DNA from: Acanthochromis polyacanthus
Taxonomy: Eukaryota; Chordata; Actinopteri; Pomacentridae
DNA: 64,000 nucleotides
Reading direction: 5' to 3'
NCBI RefSeq assembly: GCF_021347895.1
Contig: NC_067120.1
Location: 23,483,361 to 23,547,360, forward strand
The position numbers were made by a program, and so were the translations under genes. How positions within the stretch are numbered: position 1 is the stretch's first letter; each line of letters opens with the position of its first letter. Positions 37,330-51,529 of the stretch are shown here, one piece after another. The notes below the pieces were generated by a model, which saw only the letters and a list, made by a program, of their open reading frames with translations, was not told the DNA's origin and searched no databases.

Positions 37330-38984
37330 ATGGAAGTAAAACTATTTAGGGCTCAGTACACACTGTGTCCAGGATACAGGAAGTTTGAAAAGAAACAAAT
37401 AACATTTTATAGGCTCGCAAAGGAAGGGGAAAGGTTGAACCTGTTGTCGGAGGCCTTGTGTACATGCATCTCTCTGTTTCCTCTGAGTGAAAGAGAGAAA
37501 CAGGAAGGCTGAAAGAGAGAGAGGGAGATAGAAAATCAACTCAGGGATCAAATGACAACAAACAGATCATGCAGGAGCGGAGGTCCCTTTGAACCTTCCT
37601 GTTGCGGAAGTCAGCTTTTTTTCCTGGGCTCGCTCTCTTTTTCCACTCACATTTCTTTTTTTTTTTTTCACCCAGCGCTCCCCCCCTTTCCACCGGAGAT
37701 AAGCTTTCAACACGCTAAGCCCTGTAAAAACAGGCCATGAGTGTTAAAGCTGAGACCAGGCTGCAAAGATGTCCCAGTCTGCTCTGCTGCATCAGACCAC
37801 TGCTGCTCAGGACCGTGTGTCGCAAAAACAAAGAATGTGTTTCCTCTGGTTGTGTGGCCATGATTTGTCTTCATTGTGTGCATTGATGTCGTAGCAGTTG
37901 TCACAAGGGGAAACGCAGCGTGTAAAGTTGACTAATGGAGAGCCTGACATGAAGACAGTAAGTGGAGAAGTTCAAAAGAAAGAGGGATTGCTTTTGGCAA
38001 ATTACTGACAGGTCTTTTTGTCATATATGAAACATTAAAAGATGTTGTAGACCCAAGCATTAATACTAATTACCGTATTAATTACTCCACCAGCATGAAT
38101 GTGCTTTTCTTGTGTCTGTTTAAATTGCTCCAAATAAATGTCACGCACCAACAAGGATTTCAATGCTGATTTTTCGAGTTTAAAAACTGGACGATATACA
38201 GTCTGAATATGTAAAGGCAAATTCGTGGTTTCCACATCCACGTGCACAGACCGATGCCAGCTTTAAAAAGCAGACAGCAGATGCACCTGCCACTCTTTTC
38301 ACACTGCAATACATAAAATACTCCAAAAAAACTGCACATGACGACAGTCAGTTTTTGACACATTGTTCTCACTCTGAATGCCATCCAATAATAACAAACA
38401 CTGAATCTGTCATTGTCCAGATGAGTGAGCCGCTTCTCCATGATTCAGTTTTGTCAGAGGGGATAAGCAGTGATGCATTTTTACCCTGAGGGGCTGCATT
38501 CACATCATTAGTTTGTCAGAAAATGTCAGACAGGTCGGCTACGAAATAGAGACACGTTACTCCTCAGAAAATTTTGCACCAGGTGGAAAGCTTTTATTCC
38601 CCTATAGTCTCACGTTTTCTCAGAGCTCAAAACTTTCCTTTTTGAAAGCCACTGCTACGGTGCACCATCTGGGTGAGACAGAGAGGAAAGCAACTCAAGT
38701 TTTTGTCATGTTGTCATCTGTATTTATTGTATGCAATGTATTTTATTCCAACTTTTTTTAGCACCATCCCCACAAAAGTATTCGCCAAAACAGTACCAGG
38801 AATTCATCGACTCCCAGTTGGCAATCTATGCGAGATTATACAGTCAGTTAGCAGAGGAGTAGCAGCTGATTATTTAAAAGACCTTCTTCTGTTCATCAGG
38901 TTTTTTTTGACTTGTCAACATGTCCATTTGTTGTTTTTCATATGCAAGAAAACAGATTGTGAAAAAAATAAGTAGCTAGCACCC
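37330..38984. other. No gene recognised
   Basis: Polypyrimidine runs near 37650-37700; no coding signal. Confidence 0.4.
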
Positions 38985-39190
38985 TATCCAATCCAATCCA
39001 ATCCAATTTTATTTCTAAAGCACTTTAAAACAACACTGTTGACCAAAGTGCTGTATACAGTGAAAAAATACAAATAGTGCGAGTATAAAAATAAGACAAA
39101 AGACACAGGTTATAGAGCAAAAGAAAATAAGACATTAGACACAGGTTATACAGTAAAATAAAATAAGATAAGACACAGGTTATACAGTAA
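38985..39190. repeat. Retroelement 3' tail with short tandem units
   Basis: CCAATCCAATCCAATTTTAT and AAGCACTTTAAAACAACACT, then three imperfect AAGACA..GACACAGGTTATA units of about 35 bp. Confidence 0.55.
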
Positions 39191-39340
39191 TGCATAACCT
39201 GGTGGTCATGGTTCTACTGGAACATGACCACCTTGATACAGCAGTGTACTGAAAAAACACAGATTCAGACTTCTAGGGTTTTGTATGAGACAAACCTGAG
39301 GAACCAATCCTGTCACCTTTCTATGTCATTATGACTCCGC

Positions 39341-39936
39341 CAAGGAGGTGAAGCTTCGGCGGAGTTATGTGACGATCGGTGTTGGTTTGTCTGTCCGTCT
39401 GTCTGTTAGCAACATTACGCAAAAATGGACTAATGGATGTGGATGAAATGTCTAGGGAAGGTCAGAAATGACACAAGGATCAATTTGATTAGATTTTGGC
39501 AGTGATGTGGCTTATAGTCTGGATCCACACATTTGGTAAGTAAACACGTAAGCTACCTGCTAACGATCATATAATTGCGATCCTACTACAAATCCACCAC
39601 TGCGGATTTACTGAGAAATCGGAAATAATACAAGGAACAACTGATTAAATTGTCGAGGTGTTTCCAAGTCCCATCAAGTCCCGACACCTGCTCCATGTTT
39701 AGGTCACGCGATTCGGTATTCTTACATAGCGTACACATGAATAACATGTGCCTGTACTCGGCATGAGGTCATTTTGTTTGAGGGTACAACTATACTAAAT
39801 GGCCACATTCTAAAATGCCGTTATTTCTGCCACAATGTTTTTCAAGATTTCAGCTGTTGGAAACAATACGACTGACCAGCCTTGCCGGAGTACTGCGCTT
39901 TCCGAGAGTTTTTCTGAATCAGTTTGTGCTTTTAAC
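39341..39936 (+). repeat. Interspersed repeat family Q, longest copy
   Basis: Begins CTTCGGCGGAGTTATGTGAC, a widely dispersed fish repeat head. Continues with the segments found at 16557-16979 and ends CGGAGTACTGCGCTTTCCGA. The Tc1 element lies immediately after it. Confidence 0.75.
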
Positions 39937-39941
39937 ATATA

Positions 39942-41568
<1,627 letters not shown>

Positions 41569-43133
41569 TATAAATTAACTTGATCAATCCCACAACTTGC
41601 TAATGTAGAGCAGTTTTACAGTGTTTGAGCAGAACACTTAGTTGTAGGTGAGCTGGTGGCCTCGAGCTGCTGCCTGCAAGGAGAGAGGCAGGAACTACAC
41701 AGAGGGGAGAAGGGATTTTTTTTTTTTGGCAATAAACTTTCTAAATATGTAACACTGACACACAGATGTTTTTTTACGGGTGGGGACAGGGGTTACTTTG
41801 TGATGTTAATATTTTCGGGTCCATTTATTCCATTCTCAATGAAATGGGGGTTTAAAACACAAAGCGAAGCTAAAACTTTTTGCCATTTGTTTTATTTTTT
41901 TTTTAATTTATATGAATTGTAGCAAGTTCTTGGATTCTGAACACAATTCACAGCAGCAAACCACACATTTGCTTACAGTTTCTCCTGCACAGTGCATCAC
42001 TTTGGATGAATGTTTCTTTCTATTCTCCCTCTTGTGGTGGAAAAACATTTACCAGATCAGCAGTAAGATATTTTACTACCAATCATGTAAAAATTGAAAG
42101 CTGCTTAGTTATTTTTATGAGCAGGGCAACAGAAGCAGGTTGTTAAAAGCCTTCTGGCAGACAGAAGGCATTTTTTTTCCATCAAACAGAGACGCAAAAG
42201 ACAAACAGGAGCCACTGAGCAGCAGGTAGGTTCCAGTGTTTACCTGGCCCGTCCTGCAGCCATTTGAACAGGTGTCACTGTGTGTGAATAGGCGTGCATG
42301 TTAAATAAAACACAATTAATTATTGTTCAGGACATATCCTGAGTTCACTGTAAGGCAGTAAGCGTGGGTGCAGGTTCCTCCTCTCCTCCACTGCCTTCCT
42401 TCTCTTCTTTCTCTTCCCACTCCCTCCTCCTTTGTCCCTGGCCTCCGTTTATCGCCTCATCCCCTAAAGGGGGTTAAGGAAGAATTTCCGAAAAAGATAA
42501 TCCTCCTGTTTTTCAGAGATGGGTAGGCAGCGGAAGAAAAAGAAGAGGAAGAGGAGGAGAAGAAGACAGGGTCTGTCAATTCAGTTGGGAGCTAAAGATA
42601 ATGTTTACTTTCCACCTTGTGCCGGATCTGTGGCAACAGCTTTACCATGTGGGGTGAAATGATGGTATCCAAAGGAGCTTTGTGGCTAGTGATTAGCTTC
42701 TGAAAGCAGTCAAAAGCAAGAATATTTCTACTGGTCAAGTGGGAAAAACCTATGAAACAGTATCTAAACCCCAAAGGAACACTAACTCTCTCTACTGAAA
42801 CCCAGACGAATAACATTTCTTGAGAATTACATATAATTTAAAAGGAAGTGACTTATTTGATCTGTAAAACTGCAGGAGAACCTTTAAACCTGCACTAAAT
42901 ATTGTTGTGTTGGGGTGAACCGTCAATAATTGAAATCCTGCACAAATTACAAAAGCAGAGACCTGTTTGCATGACTATCACAGGAGTGAGAAAATAGTTT
43001 TATAGTTTGGATGAACATAAAATTTGAAACAGAAAAATTCTGAAAGAATAACATTTTTAGACTTAAGTTTGTTTTACATTTTTCTTTTCATGAATGTCCA
43101 ACATATCTGCAGCAGATGAACACCAGTGAATAA
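41569..43133. other. No gene recognised
   Basis: Purine-rich GGAAGAAAAAGAAGAGGAAG run near 42530; pyrimidine-rich 42370-42440. Confidence 0.4.
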
Positions 43134-43829
43134 GTCATATCTGATAAAAGGTCAATATTTCATTGGACCGCCTTTAGCTCTGAGAACGGCACACATTCAC
43201 TATGGAATAGTTTCGATACGCTTCTGCAATGTCACAGCATTTATTTATGTCCAGAGTTGGATTAATTTTCAACCAAAATCTTGTATTGATGATGGGAGAG
43301 ATGTACCGCTGCGCAAAGTCTTCTCCAGCACATTCCAAAAATTCTCAGTGGGGCTGAGGTTTGTACTCTGTGGAGGACAATCCATGTGTGAAAATGACAT
43401 CTCATGCCCCCTGATCCACTCATTTACAAAGTGAGCCCCATGAATCCTCTTGGAACATGCCCATGTTGTCAGGGAAGAAAGACTACATTGATGGAAAGAC
43501 TTGGTCATTCAGTATGTTCAGGTAGTCAGCTGACCTCGTTCTTTGGGAACATAATGTTGCTGAACCTGACCAACCCCAGATCATCACCCTAACCCCCCAC
43601 AAGTTTTAAGGCACTAGCCATGATGAGTGCATCACTTCATCCATCTCTCTTACCCTGATGCACTCATCACTTTAGAACAGGGTGAATCTGGACTCATCAG
43701 ACCAAATGACTTTCTTCCATTGCTGCAGAAACATGTTCATCATTGCAGTAATTATCCAATGGAAGGCTCTTACCTATTTGCTTTGTTAAATCAAAGTGGC
43801 AACTTTTTTTTTTTTTGGACAGGCAGCGT
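43134..43829. mobile_element. DNA transposon relic, family R copy 1
   Basis: GATGAGTGCATCACTTCATC near 43623, then AGACCAAATGACTTTCTT, and AGTAATTATCCAATGGAAGG through AAGTGGCAACTTTTTT. All recur in order at 54.3-54.9 kb. Relative to copy 2 this one lacks about 470 bp in the middle but has more at the left. Confidence 0.65.
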
Positions 43830-44553
43830 ATTAGTGTAATGCTGACAGATATCAGAACATTGCTTCCACAAACACTTCCACAGCCCATAAACTCAAAGAC
43901 ACACATATAAATACAAACACACATGGTTCAGCAATAAACTGCAACTATGCCTTCGCCTGGTGGCAAGTCTGGCTTTAAGAGCTCCTTCCTCAATATCAAC
44001 AGGAAGCCCCTCCTCTAGGAAGCTATTAACATGTTATGGGATCATGTTCACAACGCACTAAAGAGACACACACTGTAGTTGTGCTCACAGTTAAACAAGG
44101 TCTGTGTGCACTTAATGAGATCGAAGTGGAAGTGAAGGTGGAAATTGGTCATTAACTGTCTGCATGTGATGCTCTCCTGCTTTTGCATGCTTCGACAGAG
44201 ACGCAGTAGTACGAGTTTGAGGCCTTGAGGGGAAATCTCTGCAAAATGAAGTCATTTTGGGCAGCTCTCACCTCTCCAAGGAGACTCTTCTAAGAACTTT
44301 GCTCAGACACATCAACATCCCAAATGCAATCATCATTTTACAGTGCAATATACTTCAAAAGTATCTCCAATCAAGAGCCACTTCCTTTTCATAATTCAGC
44401 TGAGCATCATGCAGATTTCCCAGTTGGTACAACAGTGGGAGATCATGGTTTTGTTCATGATTGACAGTAAATTGGAGACTGACAGGTGGACTGGTGCGGT
44501 ATCAGTGGGTCTCGTACCTGGCTATTCTGGTGGTGAAGGGAAAGTCTTCAATA
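43830..44553. other. No gene recognised
   Basis: Only short frames without recognisable motif. Confidence 0.4.
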
Positions 44554-45537
44554 TACACTACCGTTCAAAAGTTTGGGATTACATAGAAACATCCTTATTT
44601 CAATAAAGATAACATTAATCAGAATTACAGTCTAGACATTGTTTATGTGGTAAATGACTATTCTAGCTGGAATATCTACATAGGGGGTACAGTTGCTCAT
44701 TTCCAGCTGCTATTGTGTTAGCTAATGGTGTTGAAAGTGTCAGAGCTCCCTTCTCATCCCGTCTTTCCCATCTGGCATCCCAAATACCTTTTTCCCCATC
44801 TCTCTCCCTCTCATGCTCCTCTCCCCCCTCTCCTGTTCCTCTGCCCTGTCTGTCTTGCCTGTCTCCCATCCGCTCCTCTGCCCTGTCTCTCTCTCTGTCT
44901 CCCATCCGCTCCTCTGCCCTGTCTCTCCCCCTGCAGCTTGGTGCCTGAGTGGAGTCTAGCTTCCCAGCTGACTCCACTCAGGCAATCAACCACCTCTACG
45001 GCTCCCGGACAGCTGACGATCATCGACCTGATTACACACCTCTGCAATAAGAACCGGCTCATCCTTCCACTCCTTGCCAGATTGTTGAACCAAGACACCT
45101 CAGTCAGTTCACTCTCTAGCCATCTGTTAAGATCTGTTTAAGTTTGCCTTTTCTCACTTTGCTTTCTCCTGCTCCTCACCTAGATCAGCTGTCCGGGATC
45201 CCCGCCATCCTCCTTCCCCTCCGGCTCTCCCCAACCAAGTCATCTCCGGTTTTCCCCGCCTGGACCCCTTCTGTCCCTGCCTGGACCCCCTCGCTCCTGC
45301 ACCCTGGTTTTCCCCCATCGAGCCACTAATCCACCCCCTACAATAAAACACTTTCATTCCAGCCAGCCTTGGTAGTGTGGCTCTCTGCTCGGGTCCAACC
45401 CCCTCGTTCGTGACAGAAAGGCTAACTGATGATTAGAAAACCCTTGTGCAATTATGCTAGCACATGAATAAAAGTGTGGGTTTTCATCGAAAACATGAAA
45501 TTGTCTGGGTGACCCCAAACTTTTGAACAGTAGTGCA
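44554..45537. mobile_element. MITE copy 3, split by a solo LTR
   Basis: Left part starts TACACTACCGTTCAAAAG; right part ends CTTTTGAACAGTAGTGCA. The two parts join in register once the 678-bp insertion and one GAAAG are removed. Confidence 0.85.
44738..45415 (+). mobile_element. Solo LTR (678 bp) with 5-bp TSD
   Basis: TGTCA at 44738 and TGACA ending 45415, flanked by GAAAG on both sides (44733-44737, 45416-45420). An AATAAAA poly(A) signal near 45342 lies in the expected place for a plus-orientation LTR. Contains a two-unit repeat of CCCATCCGCTCCTCTGCCCT (about 44868 and 44900). Internal genes are absent, as after LTR-LTR recombination. Confidence 0.85.
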
Positions 45538-45679
45538 CCAGCTGTCCTATTTGATCCTCAGCTATAGCCACGAGTTTATGGGTAGTGATCAAAAGAATGA
45601 TTTTGTGAATACAGCCAGCTAAAATATAGTTCTCTCTGTAAGGTAGCTTGGTCCACTAATACAGACTGAGTAAAGAGCT

Positions 45680-45912
45680 CAGACATCCAGCTGGAGCGTG
45701 AGGTAGAGCCACTTTTGTTCACGTCCAAAGGGGCCAGTTGATGTGTTTGGGGCATCTGATCAGGATGCTTCCTGGACACCTGAGTTGTCTAAACTAGCAG
45801 GATACACAAAGATGGACCCAGAACATGCTGAGAAGATTACATCTGACATGGAAGCACATTGGGATGCCACACAAGGAGCTGGGAAATATTGCTTGGGAGG
45901 TGTATTTCTGGG
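45680..45912 (+). mobile_element. LINE 3'-region fragment
   Basis: GGGGCCAGTTGATGTGTTTG, GGGCATCTGATCAGGATGCT and TCCTGGACACCTGAGTTG match the common fish LINE tail encoding WASDQDAS.. in translation. No complete domain. Confidence 0.55.
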
Positions 45913-46928
45913 CTACTTTGCTTAGCTTGCTTCTATCATCACCCAACTTTAAATAAGTGTTGGGAAATGGCTGGAGGGACAGACTAATGCATCATGCATA
46001 TTGAGGAATGAACATTGATATGTCTTGTAGATGTCCCACATTCGGATGCATTATCTATCTCTGTTGGTGTATATAGAGGTAAAGATCTTCAGAATTCAGT
46101 TTCAAAAAATGTAGTTCTTGGCTCATGGTAGTCCTTGTTAAAGACCTTTTAGATGTTAGGATTGTAGCGAGGAAGTGCAGAATGAAAAGTGTGGGCGCGC
46201 TCTATAAAACAAGAACCCTGGATGCTTGTTTTTGAACTGAAACATTTCTGTTTCACCCATTTAAGCATTTTGTCTTTTTAATGTTGCATGTAATGAGTCG
46301 TCTCTCCGCTTTGGGTGAACTGGACTCGGGCCCTTTCACAGCAGGCTGAACCACTTTACGTAATCAGGAAAGAGAAAAATGAGCAGGAGGAGGAAAACCA
46401 GTAAAGCCATAGAGGAAGGGAAGGATGTGGTGGGGAGCGCAAACAGCAGCCAGCAGAGAGCTCCCTCTTTGTGTGGCTTTTTTTACAGCTTCCTCCCACC
46501 CCGGCCGTGCCGCTCACCACATCTCCACCGCTGCAAAAACATAAAAACCTTTCGTCTGTACACTGGGCGAGAGCAAGAAAGAGCATTTCACAGTCAGAGA
46601 CACTGTGACACGAATCATATGAAAAGTTCTATCAGGTGACAAGTAAGACTTATGTACATTAGCTACATGGAAACCTTCTGCTACCAGCTGAATAAAAACA
46701 ACAGATGACAAAGTTAGAATGGTAAAAACACTTCAAGTTAAAAGATACTGAAGGTTGGCAAGAATTTTACACACCAAGTCAAAATCTAAAGTTGATGAGC
46801 TACAGTGTTTTCTTTTATACTCAAAAGTCGCTCTGTCAATAATGAGGCACTTGATCAAAGTTTAAGGTGCAAATAAAGAGAGTGTTCTACCAATGTATCC
46901 CAACTCATAACAGCAGTATTTCTCAAGA
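45913..46928. other. No gene recognised
   Basis: 46370-46620 is GC-richer with overlapping short frames on both strands and no motif. Confidence 0.4.
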
Positions 46929-47310
46929 TATACTACCGTTCAAACATTTGGGTTCACTCAGAAAATAGAAATGTACTTTCAGTATTTTTGAAAGGAAGGC
47001 AGTTTTGTTCAACAAAGACCACATTAAATAAATCAGAAATACAGTGAGGACATTGTTAATGTGGTAAATGACTATTCTAGCTGGAAACAGTTGATTTTTA
47101 ATGGAACATCTACATAGAGGTATAGAGGCCCAGTCCAGCAACCATCACTCCTGTGTTCTAATGGTACATTGTGTTAGCTAATGGTGTTGAAAGGCTGATT
47201 GATGATTAGAAAATCTTTGTGTGATTATGTTAGCACATGAATAAAAGTGTGAGTTTTCATGGAAAACATGACATTGTCTCGGTGACCCCAAACTTTTGAA
47301 CGGTAGTGGA
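46929..47310. mobile_element. MITE copy 4
   Basis: TATACTACCGTTCAAACATT to AACTTTTGAACGGTAGTG, about 380 bp, in the same orientation as copies 3 and 5. It ends about 75 bp before the palindromic element. Confidence 0.82.
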
Positions 47311-47956
47311 GATTCTGCACTTACTAAATTTCAGTAAAAAAGGATACTTTTGTTTGTCATTTATTACACATTATTTAAAAATCAGTGGTAGCACTTTATA
47401 ATAACTATACACTATTAAGCATTAGTTAAGCATTGGTTAAGCATAATTTCAGCATTAGTTAATCCTTAAATCCTCATGAACTCATCATGAATTCACCATT
47501 AGTAATGCATTACAAAGCATTAGTAAAGACAGTTTTAAATGTTCAACCAACACATTATTAAGCATTAGTTAAACATTAGTAAAGTGCTTAATTCATCGTT
47601 AACTCATCATTTGTAACTAATTAGTTATACGTGCATAATTAATCATGAATTCATGATCTGTATGACATTTATTATGCATTACTAAGCACTTAATAAATCC
47701 GGTTAAAAATGTTTTGTTGCTCATTGATAATCTCAGATGTTAATACTTTATAAAGGGTTAGCAACTGTGTTAGTATATGATTTACAAACACATATTCATC
47801 CTCAATGAATAACTTATTAATGCGGTTACTACTCATTAGTTAAGTATATTCCGTGAGCCCATCTAAAGTGAGGACTATCTATGCTTTATAAAGCATTTAT
47901 AAAGGACACAGAAGCAAAGATATACAAAGTGTCAGTTTTATTGGTCCCAAACAATA

Positions 47957-48098
47957 CAAGCTCTTTTAAATACACACTTTAAACAAATACAATCTATAAA
48001 ATTTCAAGTAAACTTGACAAACATCTTCAAATAACAACAGTCTGTGATCGTATAAAATAGAAAAATAAAATACAAGCTCTTTTAAATACACACTTTGC
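47957..48098. repeat. Tandem duplication inside the left palindrome arm
   Basis: TACAAGCTCTTTTAAATACA occurs at about 47957 and again at about 48072, and ATTTCAAGTAAACT follows both. The roughly 115-bp duplication lies mostly in the segment absent from the right arm. Confidence 0.7.
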
Positions 48099-48369
48099 AA
48101 TCCTTAACATTTCAAGTAAACTGGTGAACTATCTCTTCAGGGCACACACACACCAGAGGTAAGTGGCTGCCTGATTCTGGGATTCCGCCAGTGCATTTCA
48201 ATGGTGTGCCCTTGAAGTGCACAAAGTGCTTTACAGTAAAACAAATATACCGTTTTCAAATATTGCAAGATAACACTAGATAATTTCTGCAACCTGTTTG
48301 CCTCTACGATCAGCTGCCATCTCCCCAGCGTCATATGGCTCTCTCTCCGACTTCCGCATTTCAGAAAAA

Positions 48370-48560
48370 TTAAAAAAAAAAACCGCGCGGTCTCGCTCTC
48401 CAGAACCGCGGAGGAGGCTGGGACTTGTAGGACTCTGGGACGTGTAGGACGCTACTGCGCATGCTCTTACCGTCAAAAATGCGAGTGCGCATGCTCCAAA
48501 ATACCAGAGTCCCAGAGTCCTACAAGTCCCAGCCTCCTCCGCGGTTCTGGAGAGCGAGAC
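48370..48560. promoter_or_regulatory. CpG-rich bidirectional promoter-like centre of the palindrome
   Basis: Mirror-image GC-rich blocks (CCGCGGAGGAGGC, ACCGCGCGG) flank a spacer with two NRF1-like TGCGCATGCTC sites (about 48453 and 48489). TACAAGTCCCAG, similar to the ZNF143/THAP11 site, occurs on both sides. Each arm then has a short frame ending GEMAADRRGKQVAEII and an AATAAA (minus at about 47935, plus at about 48742). Promoter activity is inference. Confidence 0.45.
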
Positions 48561-49303
48561 CGCGCGGTTTTTTTTTTAATTTTTCTGAAATGCGGAAGTC
48601 GGAGAGAGAGCCATATCACGCTGGGGAGATGGCAGCTGATCGTAGAGGCAAACAGGTTGCAGAAATTATCTAGTGTTATCTTGCAATATTTGAAAACGGT
48701 ATATTTGTTTTACTAAAAGAGCTTGTATTGTTTGGGACCAATAAAACTGACACTTTGTATATCTTTGCTTCTGTGTCCTTTATAAATGCTTTATAAAGCA
48801 TAGATAGTCCTCACTTTAGATGGGCTCACGGAATATACTTAACTAATGAGTAGTAACCGCATTAATAAGTTATTCATTGAGGATGAATATGTGTTTGTAA
48901 ATCATATACTAACACAGTTGCTAACCCTTTATAAAGTATTAACATCTGAGATTATCAATGAGCAACAAAACATTTTTAACCGGATTTATTAAGTGCTTAG
49001 TAATGCATAATAAATGTCATACAGATCATGAATTCATGATTAATTATGCACGTATAACTAATTAGTTACAAATGATGAGTTAACGATGAATTAAGCACTT
49101 TACTAATGTTTAACTAATGCTTAATAATGTGTTGGTTGAACATTTAAAACTGTCTTTACTAATGCTTTGTAATGCATTACTAATGGTGAATTCATGATGA
49201 GTTCATGAGGATTTAAGGATTAACTAATGCTGAAATTATGCTTAACCAATGCTTAACTAATGCTTAATAGTGTATAGTTATTATAAAGTGCTACCAAATC
49301 GGT

Positions 49304-50012
<709 letters not shown>

Positions 50013-50285
50013 TGGAATGTCTTCTTGGCTGTGCAGCTAGATATCCTTAACAAGTGTAGAGAGTCATGGACAAAATATGTTGGTATTGCACACTTCCACG
50101 CACAGACACATGCAGTCGAAAAGAAACTTCTATCATTGCCCAAATCCTGATTAACCCACTGACCCCTGAGAAAGACCACCATAGTGGTTAAAATCACTCA
50201 CACACACATGTTCAGCAGTGTTGGGGTTAAGCACAACAACACAATGTGTGATTGTGCTGCAGTCTGATAGAGGGTGAGGTTGTTC

Positions 50286-50444
50286 TCAGGTGAAATGGAC
50301 AGGTGATCCATCTGTCCCCTCGCTGTCCGTCCTCCGCCATGCTTCTGATGCTCGCACATCCTTCAGAATCTGGGATTGGTGGAGGAGACACTCCTTCAGC
50401 TTGTCCTCAGTCAGGGTGAGACGCTCCTCCAACACTGAAACAGT
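50286..50444 (-). CDS. poc1a/poc1b: POC1-family centriolar protein, last coding exon
   Basis: POC1 proteins are WD40 proteins of the centriole and basal body needed for centriole stability and ciliogenesis. This exon reads TVSVLEERLTLTEDKLKECL, the conserved C-terminal coiled-coil of POC1, then a longer tail ending GTDGSPVHFT and TGA at 50288-50286 (52 codons). Acceptor ATACAG at 50445-50450; phase 0. It joins directly to the exon at 51230-51529, whose end DILTQ completes the family motif QLDxLTQTVSxLE. Paralogue A or B cannot be decided from this part. Tail residues after KECL differ from what I recall of mammalian proteins and look extended. Confidence 0.85.
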   Translation of the reverse strand, partial: TVSVLEERLTLTEDKLKECLLHQSQILKDVRASEAWRRTDSEGTDGSPVHFT

Positions 50445-51229
50445 CTGTATGAAGTGAAGTGGTGGGAGGGCGGAATAATTACACAGCAGTCATAGAATAA
50501 TTATAGAAGTAGAAATCAGACGAGTAAAGATCAGTCTGAGTGCCCTGAAATCAATCCTTTTAGCGTTATGGAAAAATAACGCAGAGCCAAAGATAGATAG
50601 TTCAGAGACATTACAGCTCTTATGACACACCAGCCAGGACAGCAACACTGTGGCCTTGATGCTGGGAGCAGCTCATCAGCATGGTTTACTTGCACCAAAA
50701 GGGTAACAGTCATTTTTAAATGAAACATATTTTGTCTGGACTGGTCTAGAGGTTCCCTGAGTTGCATGTTTTAATCAAATTATTACTTTCTGGGAAGCAG
50801 AAAACACAACAAATATATATATTTTTTATGGATGGCCACTTTAACTAAATTACAAAATAAAAAGAACAGCAAATGCATTTTCTGTTGCTGACTTTCTCAT
50901 AAAACAGCACCGCCAAAATAAAATGTGTTTTGACTGATTCCTTTGTGTGCATAAATTTCATGCTAGCTGCCCATAAATATAAAAGATGTGAAATGCAAAA
51001 ATGTCTCTGTCCAGCTACCACTGGCACCTGCAAAAAACAGGTGTGACTAATTTTTCCAGTGAGAAAAATGGCACCTATTACAGTCTAGATTCTGCATTTT
51101 GAATAGTAAATGTGACCTGACACTGGGAGAAAAACACTGCAGTGGGAGGATTTGTCTCCTCCATGTCTGATATTTGTCACTTCCTGTCAGTATTTTGAGC
51201 TGATGCTTTAAGTTGTACCCATAACTGAC

Positions 51230-51529
51230 CTGCGTGAGAATATCCAACTGTTGAACAATGTGCCGTAGGGTCGAGTCCAGACTCGACGGATGACCGGAGA
51301 GAACCTCCAGTGGGTGCGTCTGTGCTATCTCCTCTTCCTCTCTCCTTCCTTTTCCTCCCCTGTCAGGCCCAGTCTGGTTCCCAGCAGTCAAACCTCCCCT
51401 ACCGGCACTTTCTCCCCCCATCCACCCTTCCACTCTTGAACTGGCGACGTGACGCGCCGGCAAACCGTTGGAGTAGTGACCGTTGGCGCTGGCCTGCGTG
51501 GGCGTCAAGTTTGTTTTACTGTTTAAGAG
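51230..51529 (-). CDS. poc1a/poc1b: POC1-family centriolar protein, penultimate coding exon
   Basis: 100 codons, phase 0-0. Starts LLNSKTNLTPTQAS, passes through a low-complexity polar linker rich in G, R and E (GRGGLTAGNQTGPDRGGKGR), and ends LDSTLRHIVQQLDILTQ, the conserved POC1 C-terminal helix. Acceptor TTCCAG at 51530-51535, donor GTCAGT at 51224-51229; a 785-bp intron separates it from the last exon. The upstream WD40 exons should lie at higher coordinates. I did not find them before 64000, so this gene is partial in the window or its other exons escaped me. Confidence 0.82.

Larger units (their letters stand above)
47387..49295. mobile_element. 1.9-kb palindromic (fold-back) DNA element with 8-bp TSD
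   Basis: Starts GGTAGCACTTTATAATAA and ends with its exact reverse complement. Flanks are AAATCAGT (47379-47386) and AAATCGGT (49296-49303), an 8-bp target duplication with one change; 8 bp is typical of hAT and P superfamilies. The left arm is 47387-48441 and the right arm 48506-49295. They appear near-identical except that the left arm has about 265 bp (47968-48234) missing on the right. No transposase is visible, so it is non-autonomous. A short spacer of about 64 bp lies between the arms. Confidence 0.85.

Noticed and set aside
44663..45141. Arginine- or proline-rich open frames of up to 138 residues
   Set aside because: They lie inside the solo LTR and its CTCCTCTGCCC repeats.
48276..48673. 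Two mirrored small proteins ending RRGKQVAEII as genes
   Set aside because: Identical because they are palindrome arms; no domain, and the upstream frame is the CpG-rich centre. Kept only as part of the promoter hypothesis.
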